From: Lutimonas vermicola
GTDB taxonomy: Bacteria; Bacteroidota; Bacteroidia; Flavobacteriales; Flavobacteriaceae
NCBI RefSeq assembly: GCF_038433205.1
Contig: NZ_JBCDNA010000001.1
Coordinates: forward strand, 868,001-932,000
Direction of reading: 5' to 3'
DNA: 64,000 nucleotides
The notes beneath the pieces were generated by a model, which saw only the letters and a program-made list of their open reading frames with translations, was not told the DNA's origin and did not search any database. The position numbers were made by a program, and so were the translations under genes. This document shows, piece after piece, positions 24,120-32,083 of this stretch (its first letter is position 1; every line of letters begins with the position of its first letter).

Positions 24120-24887
24120 ATGACGACAATTGTTTCATGGAATGTAAACGGCATCAGGGCCGTCGTAAAAAAGGGCTTTTTTGAATCTGTAAAAAAGATA
24201 AATCCCGAAATACTGTGCCTGCAGGAAACCAAAGCACAAGACAAGGAGGTCATCAAAGCCATAGCTTCATTAACCGGTTATCATATCCATGTTAATTCTG
24301 CAGAAAAAAAAGGGTATTCGGGTGTTGCCACACTTTCTAAAACTAAACCACTTGCAATCACCAAGGATATGGGTATCGCTGAACACGATAATGAAGGCCG
24401 GATAATTTGCACCGAATATCCGGGTTTTTATTTGGTTAATGTCTATGTCCCAAATTCAGGACAGCGTTTGGAAAGGCTCGATTACAGAAAAAAATGGGAT
24501 GCGGCTTTTCTAAACTATTTAAAAAATCTGGAAAAGAAAAAGCCGGTAATCATTGCCGGTGATTTAAACGTCGCACATCAGGCTATTGACTTAAAAAACG
24601 ACAAAGCCAATTATAACAAAACAGCAGGTTATACTCAAATAGAAATAGATGGCATGAATAACTTAACAGGATCTGGTTTTATAGATAGCTTCAGGCACTT
24701 TCACCCTGACGAGGTAGCTTATACCTATTGGAGTTATCGTTTTAAAGCAAGGGAACGAAATACAGGATGGCGCATTGACTATTTTTTAATCACAAAGTCT
24801 ATCATTGAAAAAGTACAAAAAGCTACAATTCTTTCAGAATATTATGGATCGGACCATTGTCCAATTATTCTTGAAATTGAGGTGTAA
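24120..24887 (+). CDS. xth: Exodeoxyribonuclease III / AP endonuclease
   Basis: A 255-residue DNA repair nuclease cleaving at abasic sites. The catalytic set is present: Asn8 (SWNVNGIR), Glu36 (LCLQETKA), Asp148 and Asn150 (AGDLNVAH), and Asp245/His246 (GSDHCP). Also YWSYRFKARERNTGWRIDYF. Normal length. Sits in the stress block between two FNR-like sites. Confidence 0.95.
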   Translation: MTTIVSWNVNGIRAVVKKGFFESVKKINPEILCLQETKAQDKEVIKAIASLTGYHIHVNSAEKKGYSGVATLSKTKPLAITKDMGIAEHDNEGRIICTEYPGFYLVNVYVPNSGQRLERLDYRKKWDAAFLNYLKNLEKKKPVIIAGDLNVAHQAIDLKNDKANYNKTAGYTQIEIDGMNNLTGSGFIDSFRHFHPDEVAYTYWSYRFKARERNTGWRIDYFLITKSIIEKVQKATILSEYYGSDHCPIILEIEV

Positions 24888-24888
24888 A

Positions 24889-24931
24889 TGATCCTCATCA
24901 TTTTAAAAATGAATTGATCTTACTACATTTA
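24889..24931 (+). promoter_or_regulatory. FNR-like palindrome and -7 box for the PCMT-esterase fusion gene
   Basis: TGATCCTCATCA (24889-24900), exactly 23 bp, then TACATTTA (24924-24931). The gene starts 19 bp later. The central four bases differ from CTGS seen in the strongest sites. Confidence 0.6.
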
Positions 24932-24950
24932 ATTCTTGATAAAATGAGTT

Positions 24951-26894
24951 ATGAAGAATAATATGACGATTGCTCAATTCAAAAAAAAGGGTATAACAAA
25001 TCCTTTATTATTAAAAGCTTTTCAGGATATCCCTTTATCACTTCTTAGTTCTAACGAATCGCATTGGTTTAAAAATCAGGAGGCCAGTACCGGGGAAATA
25101 CTTGAAAATATAGAGCCAAGGATCATGGTGCTTGCACAAATGATAGAGCACTTAAACATTGATAAAGGAGAGAAAATACTAGTGATCGGAGTTGATTCGG
25201 TTTATATTTTAGCCGCTCTTTCTAAAATCTACAGAGAAGTAGCTGTTGTCGAAACCAATGATGTTAGCGCAAAATGGATCACAGAATCACTAATTAATTT
25301 GGGAGTGAATAATGTAAGTATTAAGATTGATCATCAAAAAACAGGATGGAAAGAAAAAGCACCATTTGATGCTATTTTAATAGCGTATGAATATGAAGAA
25401 GTTTCGCAAACACTCAAAGAACAGTTAAAAACAGGCGGAAAATTATTAATACCCATTGGACCTGATTGGGCCCATTCCATATTTGAAATTATACAAAGAG
25501 TTTCTGACACCAATTATAAGGTAGAAAAATTAAGGGATAATTTCTTTATACCCAATGCCAAAATTTTACCTGAAATAGGGTCAAAAAATTTCCCAAACAG
25601 TGAAATTATTAAAGAAATAAAAGCTCATGCCATTCCTTTTAGCTCAGTTAAAGACTATCCAATAGAAGGCCTTATCGATAGAATTGGCGATGCAAAAGTT
25701 GTTTTGCTGGGTGAAGCATCACATGGAACATCAGAATTTTATGCAACTCGCCAGGAAATTTCAAAAGCTTTAATTGAGCAAAGAGGTTTTAATTTTATTT
25801 GTGCCGAAGCAGATTGGAGCGATGCGGAACATATAAATAATTATGTTCGAAATAAACCTACACAAAAAGACTGGCTTCCATTTACGCGCTTTCCTCAATG
25901 GATGTGGAAAAATAAAGAAGTACTGGATTTTGTCGAATGGCAGAAAGCTTATAATGAGCGTCATCATAACAAGACAGGATTCTACGGATTGGATTTATAT
26001 GGATTGGAAAACTCCATACATCTGGTCATTGATTATTTAGAAAAAGTAGACGCCAATTTAGCCAGCCTTGCAAAATCGCGCTATGCTTGTATCACACCAT
26101 TTATGTCAGATCCTGCTATTTATGGTAAAATGGTATTGAGTAAACAAATGGCCAGCTGCGAAAATGAGATTTTGAAAATGCTCTTTGACTTGCTAAAAAA
26201 CAAAAACAAATTAAACCATTCCCCTGAATATTTTTATGCTTATCAAAATGCCAATGTGGTTGTAGATGCAGAGCGGTATTATAAAGCAATGTACTATGGC
26301 AGTGCTGAATCATGGAATCTTAGAGACTTTCATATGTTCCACACTTTAAAATCACTTCTATCCTATTTTGGTGCCGATACAAAGGCAATAGTTTGGGCAC
26401 ATAATTCGCACATTGGCAATGCGCTTTCAACAGAAATGTATGCCAGAGGAGAAATAAACATAGGTCATTTGTGCAAAGAGTACTTTAGAGATAAAGCATA
26501 CCATATTGGTTTTGGAACACACACGGGATCCGTTGCTGCTGCCCATAATTGGGGAGAAAAAATGGAAGTAATGAAGGTAAAACCTTCTCTGCATGATAGT
26601 TACGAAAACTTATGTCATCAAACTAAAATTCCTTCATTTACCCTTCCTTTGCGAAAAGACCCCAAAAGGGTAAAATTGAGAGAAGTTTTAAATACGCCAC
26701 AACTGGAACGTGCCATTGGTGTAATGTATCGACCCAAAACAGAACGGATGAGTCACTATTTTCGTGCTGTTTTGCCTTCTCAATTTGACGAATATATATG
26801 GTTCGACGAATCACAGGCTGTAACTCCCCTTACTGCCACAACTATAAACCCCAAGCTTTTGGTGAATCACCCCTTCGGGTTGATTGATCAATAA
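24951..26894 (+). CDS. Fusion: PCMT-like methyltransferase plus erythromycin esterase-like hydrolase
   Basis: A 647-residue cytoplasmic two-domain protein. Residues 5-215 follow protein-L-isoaspartate methyltransferases (GEILENIEPRIMVLAQMIEHL, LVIGVDSVYILAALS near 77-91, GGKLLIPIG near 162). The SAM motif I is unusual: GVDSVY instead of the GxGxGY form, so catalysis is doubtful. Residues 230-640 are an erythromycin-esterase-like domain with LLGEASHGTSEFY (Glu255, His258), CAEADWSDAEHIN and WAHNSHIGNA. In such stress islands the esterase domain is unlikely to act on macrolides. The ATG at 24963 is an alternative start. Confidence 0.85.
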   Translation: MKNNMTIAQFKKKGITNPLLLKAFQDIPLSLLSSNESHWFKNQEASTGEILENIEPRIMVLAQMIEHLNIDKGEKILVIGVDSVYILAALSKIYREVAVVETNDVSAKWITESLINLGVNNVSIKIDHQKTGWKEKAPFDAILIAYEYEEVSQTLKEQLKTGGKLLIPIGPDWAHSIFEIIQRVSDTNYKVEKLRDNFFIPNAKILPEIGSKNFPNSEIIKEIKAHAIPFSSVKDYPIEGLIDRIGDAKVVLLGEASHGTSEFYATRQEISKALIEQRGFNFICAEADWSDAEHINNYVRNKPTQKDWLPFTRFPQWMWKNKEVLDFVEWQKAYNERHHNKTGFYGLDLYGLENSIHLVIDYLEKVDANLASLAKSRYACITPFMSDPAIYGKMVLSKQMASCENEILKMLFDLLKNKNKLNHSPEYFYAYQNANVVVDAERYYKAMYYGSAESWNLRDFHMFHTLKSLLSYFGADTKAIVWAHNSHIGNALSTEMYARGEINIGHLCKEYFRDKAYHIGFGTHTGSVAAAHNWGEKMEVMKVKPSLHDSYENLCHQTKIPSFTLPLRKDPKRVKLREVLNTPQLERAIGVMYRPKTERMSHYFRAVLPSQFDEYIWFDESQAVTPLTATTINPKLLVNHPFGLIDQ

Positions 26895-26922
26895 AAAGCA
26901 AAAATTTCCTGCTGTACGGGCA

Positions 26923-27555
26923 TCAGACCTTTTGATTTGCTTTATTCAATAATTGTTTGACTTCAGCGTCATCTACCTGATCAAAATTTTCATAAAACTG
27001 CCCTACTGCCCTAAAATTACCGGGAACCAAAGGACAAATAACCTCATCTACAAATGTTGAATCCTTTAACTTCCTAATGGAATCAGGCGGAGCCACAGGT
27101 ATGGCCACGACAATTTTGTCGGGTTTTTCATCATAAAGCATTTTTATTATAGACAGTATAGTATTCCCGGTCGCTATACCGTCATCAACAATGATCAGGG
27201 TTTTATTTTTTAACAGCAACGGTTTTCCGTCCCCATAGTAATCAAGGTAACGTTGATGAAGTTTATCCCTAATCTTTTTTGTTTCCTCTTCAATATAATC
27301 CGGCGAGATATCAGTGGCCGCCTCACTTAAAATACGGCTTTTTAAGGTTACAGCCCCAATTGCATATTCCTTGTGTAAAGGATGTCCGATTTTTTTTGAG
27401 AGCACAACTTCCAGAGGTAATTTTAAGTACCGGCTAATAATAAAACCCAATGGTATTCCCCCTCGCGGTATTGCCAAAACAACCGCATCCTTCTTAGTGT
27501 ATTTTTCTAATTCTTTGGCTAATAGAAAACCCGCTTCATTTCTATCTTTATACAT
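26923..27555 (-). CDS. Phosphoribosyltransferase family protein
   Basis: A 210-residue type I PRTase-fold protein with the PRPP motif LIIVDDGIATGNT (120-132), AIPRGGIPLG near 28 and SKKIGHPLHKEYAIGAV near 53. This subgroup is common in stress islands and often fused or adjacent to a dienelactone-hydrolase-like protein, as here (15-bp gap). The substrate is unknown. Last gene of a leftward operon of four starting at 29051. Confidence 0.88.
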   Translation of the reverse strand: MYKDRNEAGFLLAKELEKYTKKDAVVLAIPRGGIPLGFIISRYLKLPLEVVLSKKIGHPLHKEYAIGAVTLKSRILSEAATDISPDYIEEETKKIRDKLHQRYLDYYGDGKPLLLKNKTLIIVDDGIATGNTILSIIKMLYDEKPDKIVVAIPVAPPDSIRKLKDSTFVDEVICPLVPGNFRAVGQFYENFDQVDDAEVKQLLNKANQKV

Positions 27556-27570
27556 CTCAATTCAATTCTA

Positions 27571-28215
27571 TCATTTTAAGTATTTATCAAACCAATTAGA
27601 GGACAATTCAGCTACTTCTTCCAATTTTCCCGGTTCTGAAAATAAATGAGTTGCACCTTTAATAATTTCCATTTTTTTAATGCCAGCCAGTGAATTATAA
27701 GCTTTATTGTTTAATTCAATGACGATGTCGTCATTACCTCCTACAATCAAAAGTGTCGGCGCTTTTATTTTGTGCAGCACTGGCATCGAAAGATCCGGTC
27801 TGCCTCCCCTCGAAACAATTGCCTTAATATCATTTTCAAGGCGTGCAGCTGCACATAAAGCGGAGGCCGCACCTGTGCTAGCACCAAAATAACCTGCAGG
27901 CATGCCTTCCAGCTCCTTGTCTTGTTGTATCCATTGGGTGACGTTTATCAATCGTTCAGTAAGCAGGTCAATATCGAATCTATTTTCATAAATACGATCT
28001 TCCTGTTCTGTTAACAAATCAAAAAGCAAGGATGAAAACCCATCATTTTGAAGAAATTCAGCTACATAGTTATTCCTGCTGCTTAAGCGGCTGCTTCCAC
28101 TTCCATGTGAAAAAATGACCAATCCTTTTTGATCATCGGCAATTCTTAATCTTCCATTAAGTTGTACATCCATTAATGGGATAACGATTTCTTTATACGC
28201 TACTGATGTTTTCAT
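27571..28215 (-). CDS. Dienelactone hydrolase-like alpha/beta hydrolase
   Basis: A 214-residue alpha/beta hydrolase. Nucleophile Ser113 lies in YFGASTGAASAL, the oxyanion-hole region is FSHGSGSS near 36, the acid is Asp162 or Asp163 in VGGNDDIV and His190 lies in GATHLF. Partner of the phosphoribosyltransferase; in other bacteria the two are sometimes one polypeptide. The substrate is unknown. Confidence 0.87.
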   Translation of the reverse strand: MKTSVAYKEIVIPLMDVQLNGRLRIADDQKGLVIFSHGSGSSRLSSRNNYVAEFLQNDGFSSLLFDLLTEQEDRIYENRFDIDLLTERLINVTQWIQQDKELEGMPAGYFGASTGAASALCAAARLENDIKAIVSRGGRPDLSMPVLHKIKAPTLLIVGGNDDIVIELNNKAYNSLAGIKKMEIIKGATHLFSEPGKLEEVAELSSNWFDKYLK

Positions 28216-28220
28216 GTCAA

Positions 28221-28571
28221 TTAATCCAAATATTTTTTCAACAATTTAATTTGCCATTTCCCAACAGATGAAAGATCTGGACTGGCATTGAGCAAGACGA
28301 GTCCGTATGCCAGTTTAGACAATTTGCAATCATTAATGATTTCTTTGTTTTTATCGGTAAAAACAGGTATAAAATGTTTCTGGATTTCTAAGCCTGAAGA
28401 CTTTCCTATTTTAATGGCTTTTAGAACAGCCTCAGAAATTTGATTTGGTGATAACCCTTTTTTTAATAAGTCACTCGCCAGGTGATTTAAATGTATATAA
28501 TAATAAAAGTCCAGGAAGTTATTGATGGCATCAGGTTTATTGTATTTGTTTTGATAAATTAATAATTCCAT
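28221..28571 (-). CDS. Hypothetical protein, 116 residues
   Basis: I do not recognise the family. The protein is mostly helical (NNFLDFYYYIHLNHLASDLL, ISEAVLKAIKIGKSSG), without signal peptide or membrane helix. It lies 5 bp upstream of the hydrolase gene in the stress operon, so co-expression with hydrolase and phosphoribosyltransferase is likely. Confidence 0.7.
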   Translation of the reverse strand: MELLIYQNKYNKPDAINNFLDFYYYIHLNHLASDLLKKGLSPNQISEAVLKAIKIGKSSGLEIQKHFIPVFTDKNKEIINDCKLSKLAYGLVLLNASPDLSSVGKWQIKLLKKYLD

Positions 28572-28643
28572 TTAATAAGTCTTTAAAACTGACCGCTGAT
28601 AAACGATTTGGCACATCACATCAATAGTCAGTATGGTTAGTTG

Positions 28644-29051
28644 CTAAAGATTTTTTACATATTCAAAAACTACTTTTTTGAAGGTTTTGAAATCACTGCT
28701 AAACGTATCCATTCTGGCAGTCAGCATCCGGTGTTTTTCCCGGTAATCTGCATCTGCTAATCCTTGTTCGCCTTTTACCAATCTGGATAGTAATTTCTCG
28801 TGTTCGAGAATATCATCTTCAATAGCTTCAAAAAGGTCAGTGTGAATTTTATCCAAACTTTTGAGCATAACAGAATAGTTCTGCTCACTATCGCTTAGAG
28901 ATTCTTTTCTTTTTAATAAATTTTCAAAGAATCGTACCTCGTCTTTCCAAAAATAAATGGTATCCAGCCATTCCTGGCTTTCAAAATGTAAAACGTCCAA
29001 TCCTGCTCCTAGGAGTAATTTCGCTTTTGGGTTTGAAGTCATTGTTTTCAT
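28644..29051 (-). CDS. Hypothetical helical protein, 135 residues
   Basis: No family recognised. Starting MKTMTSNPKAKLLLGAGLDV (ATG at 29051 preferred over 29066), it is almost wholly helical with charged heptads (FENLLKRKESLSDSEQNY, DDILEHEKLLSRLV), suggesting a coiled-coil bundle. First gene of the leftward stress operon; the divergent BON gene shares its upstream region with an FNR-like site. Confidence 0.68.
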   Translation of the reverse strand: MKTMTSNPKAKLLLGAGLDVLHFESQEWLDTIYFWKDEVRFFENLLKRKESLSDSEQNYSVMLKSLDKIHTDLFEAIEDDILEHEKLLSRLVKGEQGLADADYREKHRMLTARMDTFSSDFKTFKKVVFEYVKNL

Positions 29052-29128
29052 GATTCTAATTTTCACAATTCCCTATAAAGTTGCAAATACATAATGTTAT
29101 ATAAAATGATGAAGGTCAATCAGAATAT

Positions 29129-29171
29129 TGACCTGCATCATTTCGAATACAGCAAGACTCCATTAATTTTG
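29129..29171 (+). promoter_or_regulatory. FNR-like palindrome and -7 box for the BON/LigD-polymerase genes
   Basis: TGACCTGCATCA (29129-29140), 23 bp, then a perfect -7 TAATTTTG (29164-29171), 37 bp before the BON start. A second palindrome overlaps its left edge: AGGTCAAT (29113-29120) and ATTGACCT (29127-29134). Confidence 0.72.
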
Positions 29172-29208
29172 TGGGATAAAGGAATATTCAAATAAAAAAA
29201 TAAAAATT

Positions 29209-29877
29209 ATGAAAACAGATTTTCAAATTAAAGAAGATGTACTGGATGAATTGGCATGGCAACCTAATATTGATGAAACTCAAATTGGTGTTATTGTTGA
29301 AAAGGGAGTTGTAACGCTCAGTGGTATAGTGAACAGCTATACAAAAAAACTGGATGCGGAAAAAGCTGTTAAACGCGTTGAAGGAGTAAAAGCTGTAGCT
29401 CTTGATATTGAAGTAAAATATGGTACCGATTTCAAAAAAACCGATAAAGAGATCGCTAAAGCCATCGTTGAGGCCTTTGAATGGAACTCTGCAGTTCCCG
29501 CAGACGATGTTAAGGTAAAAGTTGAAAATGGCTGGGTTTACCTTACAGGTGAAGTACAATGGAATTACCAAAAAAATGCTGCAAAAAATGCTGTTGAAAA
29601 CCTATTGGGTGTCATAGGTGTAAGGAACCTGATCACGTTAAAAGATAACATAGAACCTGCAGACATAAAAGATCGAATTAAAAAAGCATTTCAACGAATG
29701 GCTACCCTTGAGGCAGATGGCATAACTCTTGAAACCCATGGGAACACAGTTACACTAAGAGGTAAAGTACATTCTATCAAAGAAAAAGAAGATGCCGAAA
29801 CCGCTGCGTACAACGCACCCGGCGTGTATGATGTAAAAAACAGACTTGAGGTAGAGTATTTTTCAGAATACGCCTAA
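29209..29877 (+). CDS. Triple BON-domain protein
   Basis: A 222-residue protein with three BON domains (about 5-70, 78-148, 150-218), each with the beta-alpha-beta pattern and a VTLSG/VYLTG/VTLRG strand followed by A-rich helices and a GV(xx)V strand. No signal peptide, so it is probably cytoplasmic, unlike OsmY. BON domains bind membranes or hydrophobic ligands; such proteins are typical of stress islands. Driven by the FNR-like promoter at 29129; a terminator follows. Confidence 0.88.
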   Translation: MKTDFQIKEDVLDELAWQPNIDETQIGVIVEKGVVTLSGIVNSYTKKLDAEKAVKRVEGVKAVALDIEVKYGTDFKKTDKEIAKAIVEAFEWNSAVPADDVKVKVENGWVYLTGEVQWNYQKNAAKNAVENLLGVIGVRNLITLKDNIEPADIKDRIKKAFQRMATLEADGITLETHGNTVTLRGKVHSIKEKEDAETAAYNAPGVYDVKNRLEVEYFSEYA

Positions 29878-29899
29878 AAATTCTGAATGCTAAACTGTT

Positions 29900-29930
29900 A
29901 AATAGCCTTGATATTTTATCAGGGCTATTT
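29900..29930 (+). terminator. Intrinsic terminator after the BON gene
   Basis: 13-bp stem (AAATAGCC outer arm with GGCTATTT, one G-T pair) around a 5-nt loop, followed by GTTT. The LigD-type gene starts 28 bp later, so it may be partly read-through. Confidence 0.7.
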
Positions 29931-29958
29931 GTTTAAAACCCGATTGTAAAAAAGTCAA

Positions 29959-30858
29959 ATGCAAACAGGCAATCACAAGCTGCAAATTTCAAAAAAAGAG
30001 AAGGTATTATTCCCTAAAAGCGGTATTACAAAAAATGATATTGTTTTATATTACGATGCAATGGCAGATCATATTTTGCCCTTCTTAAAGAACCGTCCTT
30101 TGACTATGCAACGATTTCCACATGGAATCGGCCAGCAAGGTTTCTTTCAAAAAAATGCTTCAGAATATTTTCCCGATTGGATACAAACCGTAAAAGTTAA
30201 AAAAGTTGATGGTTGGTTAAACCAGGTGGTCTGCAATACAAAAGAAACGCTGATATATCTTGTAAATCAATATACCCTCACATTTCATGTTGCCTTGAGT
30301 ACCGTTAATTCGATAAACAAGCCCGACAAGATGATTTTTGATCTGGATCCTCCAAAAGGAGATTTTCAGTTGGCTGTTGACGGGGCTAAAACCATAAGGC
30401 AACTTTTAGAAGAAAAACTTAAACTAAAGACCTATATCATGACCTCAGGGTCAAAAGGCTTACATGTTGCCGTGCCTCTAAAATGCCATGAGAATTTTGA
30501 TGAAGTACGTCAATTTGCCAGGCAAATATCAGAATACATTGCCGATAAAAATCCGGAAAAGTACACAACGGCCATAAGGAAAAACCAACGTAAGAGTAGG
30601 CTTTACATTGATTTTCTTCGCAACTCTTATATGCAAACCAGTGTGTCTCCATTTTCTATAAGAGCCATCATGGGTGCCCCTGTGGCGACGCCTTTGCAAT
30701 GGACAGAATTAAACCAAAGGGGCATGTCGGCCCAAACCTATACCATGCATAATATCTTTAAAAGGCTGGAGCAGGTAGAAAATCCATGGAGGGATTTTAA
30801 TAAAAATGCCAAAAGCATTCTTAGTGCCAAAAAGAGATTGCTTGAACTTGTTAATTGA
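29959..30858 (+). CDS. Stand-alone LigD-type DNA polymerase/primase domain protein
   Basis: A 299-residue archaeo-eukaryotic-primase-fold polymerase of the LigD PolDom group, used in bacterial non-homologous end joining. Metal residues Asp128 and Asp130 lie in FDLDPPKGD; TSGSKGLHV (162-170) and QRFPHGIG near 51 are typical. It is separate from any ligase or Ku gene in this window, so partners must be elsewhere or it acts in another repair route. It follows the BON gene in the stress block. Confidence 0.9.
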   Translation: MQTGNHKLQISKKEKVLFPKSGITKNDIVLYYDAMADHILPFLKNRPLTMQRFPHGIGQQGFFQKNASEYFPDWIQTVKVKKVDGWLNQVVCNTKETLIYLVNQYTLTFHVALSTVNSINKPDKMIFDLDPPKGDFQLAVDGAKTIRQLLEEKLKLKTYIMTSGSKGLHVAVPLKCHENFDEVRQFARQISEYIADKNPEKYTTAIRKNQRKSRLYIDFLRNSYMQTSVSPFSIRAIMGAPVATPLQWTELNQRGMSAQTYTMHNIFKRLEQVENPWRDFNKNAKSILSAKKRLLELVN

Positions 30859-30898
30859 CCTTGACCGGAATTGCACCCATTTAAATTACCTTTCGATC

Positions 30899-31084
30899 AT
30901 GAACAGAAGATCTGATGTGCCAATCGAACAAAGGGTGCCTGAGCTGCTCTAAGATCCTGGTCTCTTTGCAGATAAAATAGAAAAGAGTATCCAAAAGGAA
31001 AATCAGGGGTTCACAGATCCTTCAGAATACTCTTTATACAAGCTAACTAAACATAACTTACTATTGGTCTTCTGTTTTTGTTAA
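30899..31084 (+). pseudogene. Possible small gene interrupted by an in-frame TAA
   Basis: An ATG at 30899 opens a frame MNRRSDVPIEQRVPELL that meets TAA at 30950-30952. The same frame then stays open for 43 codons (DPGLFADKIEKSIQKENQGF and on through FTDPSEYSLYKLTKHN) to a stop at 31082. The composition looks protein-like. No family recognised; chance cannot be excluded at this length. Confidence 0.3.
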
Positions 31085-31284
31085 TCCAATATGCCAAAAC
31101 ACACTTTTGTGTTTACCCTATATTCTGTAACCTTATTATTCTTTACGGTTACCTGCATGTCTTTAACGTACACAGATTTAATATCTTTAACTGTTTTCGA
31201 GGCTTCGTTTACCACGTTTTTAACAGCATCTTCAAAACTTACCGTAGAATTCCCTAATACTTCAATGACTTTTAATACTGACAT
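31081..31284 (-). CDS. Dodecin
   Basis: A 67-residue dodecamer-forming flavin-binding protein. The product starts MSVLKVIEVLGNSTVSFEDA and has NEASKTVKDIKSVYVKDMQ and a final YRVNTKVCFGI strand, which are standard dodecin blocks. An earlier in-frame ATG at 31344 would begin inside the FNR-like site, so the start at 31284 is preferred. Dodecins store flavin and limit its photochemistry and redox side reactions, fitting a stress regulon. Confidence 0.9.
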   Translation of the reverse strand: MSVLKVIEVLGNSTVSFEDAVKNVVNEASKTVKDIKSVYVKDMQVTVKNNKVTEYRVNTKVCFGILD

Positions 31285-31313
31285 CACATTTCTATTTAAT
31301 ATTAATACTTCTA

Positions 31314-31356
31314 CTAATGTAGTATCCATAGTTTTTTTAGGCAATGATCTGGATCA
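31314..31356 (-). promoter_or_regulatory. FNR-like palindrome and -7 box for dodecin
   Basis: TGATCTGGATCA (31345-31356), then exactly 23 bp leftward, then minus-strand TACATTAG (31321 to 31314), seven of eight positions matching TAnnTTTG. Dodecin starts 29 bp further on. Confidence 0.65.
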
Positions 31357-31656
31357 ATGGCCAAAAATTAAAATCCTACCCAAGGACCTACTTTAATACT
31401 AAACCCTTCAGTAATATGATTTTTAGCCATTAAGGAAATGTTTAAATCATTAAGTTTGATTTTCTATAAACTAAAGGTTTTTAATTAAATTTCAATCCTG
31501 TCATATTAGGTCGTAAGAGCATACTTTCATCATGGTATTTTTAAATATCATGATATTCCTCATATAAAAATTAATACCAAGTATTTAATTTAGGGGCTAA
31601 ACTGTATCCAAACGACAATTCGGTTTTCGGGAATATTATTATAAAGAAAGTTCATC

Positions 31657-32040
31657 ATGCTTTTTAAAAAATCAAGAATAAACAGATGGGAGGTTTTTAC
31701 CTGCAGGTTATATGAGGTTCTTCCCGAAGCATCGTTCATTGAGGATATCCCGCGACATCCCATTATAAATTTCACTATTGCACATAAACAATTCAAAATT
31801 TATAGTTTAGAGAACTATTTGAAGAGAACAAAATTTTGTACTGAATTTTGTACGTATCTTGAAATATCAGGGATAGACAATACTGAAATTGGTATTTTAA
31901 AGAAAAGCATTCGTGAAAATCTGAATTGCGATGTCATTACAAAGAAAAAAAGTATTATTGTAAATATATCTAAAACTCGTAAACTTGATAAGCTCATAAA
32001 GTTTATTGAAGAACAAAAAAAGGACAGTTTTATAGTTTAA
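31657..32040 (+). CDS. Hypothetical protein, 127 residues
   Basis: No family recognised. A basic, probably cytoplasmic protein with alternating strands and helices (EVFTCRLYEVLPEASFIED, FKIYSLENYLKR, LDKLIKFIEEQKKD) and two nearby Cys residues in KFCTEFCTYL. It precedes the CaCA antiporter gene by 43 bp and may be co-transcribed with it. The 300 bp upstream contain only AT-rich DNA beyond the dodecin promoter. Confidence 0.65.
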   Translation: MLFKKSRINRWEVFTCRLYEVLPEASFIEDIPRHPIINFTIAHKQFKIYSLENYLKRTKFCTEFCTYLEISGIDNTEIGILKKSIRENLNCDVITKKKSIIVNISKTRKLDKLIKFIEEQKKDSFIV

Positions 32041-32083
32041 TTTTCAATTAAACGTAAATTGCAAAAAATAGTCAACAATACTT

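Noticed and set aside
24951..26894. Macrolide resistance gene (erythromycin esterase)
   Set aside because: The domain is fused to a PCMT-like half and sits in a stress regulon; such homologues are widespread and not evidence of resistance.
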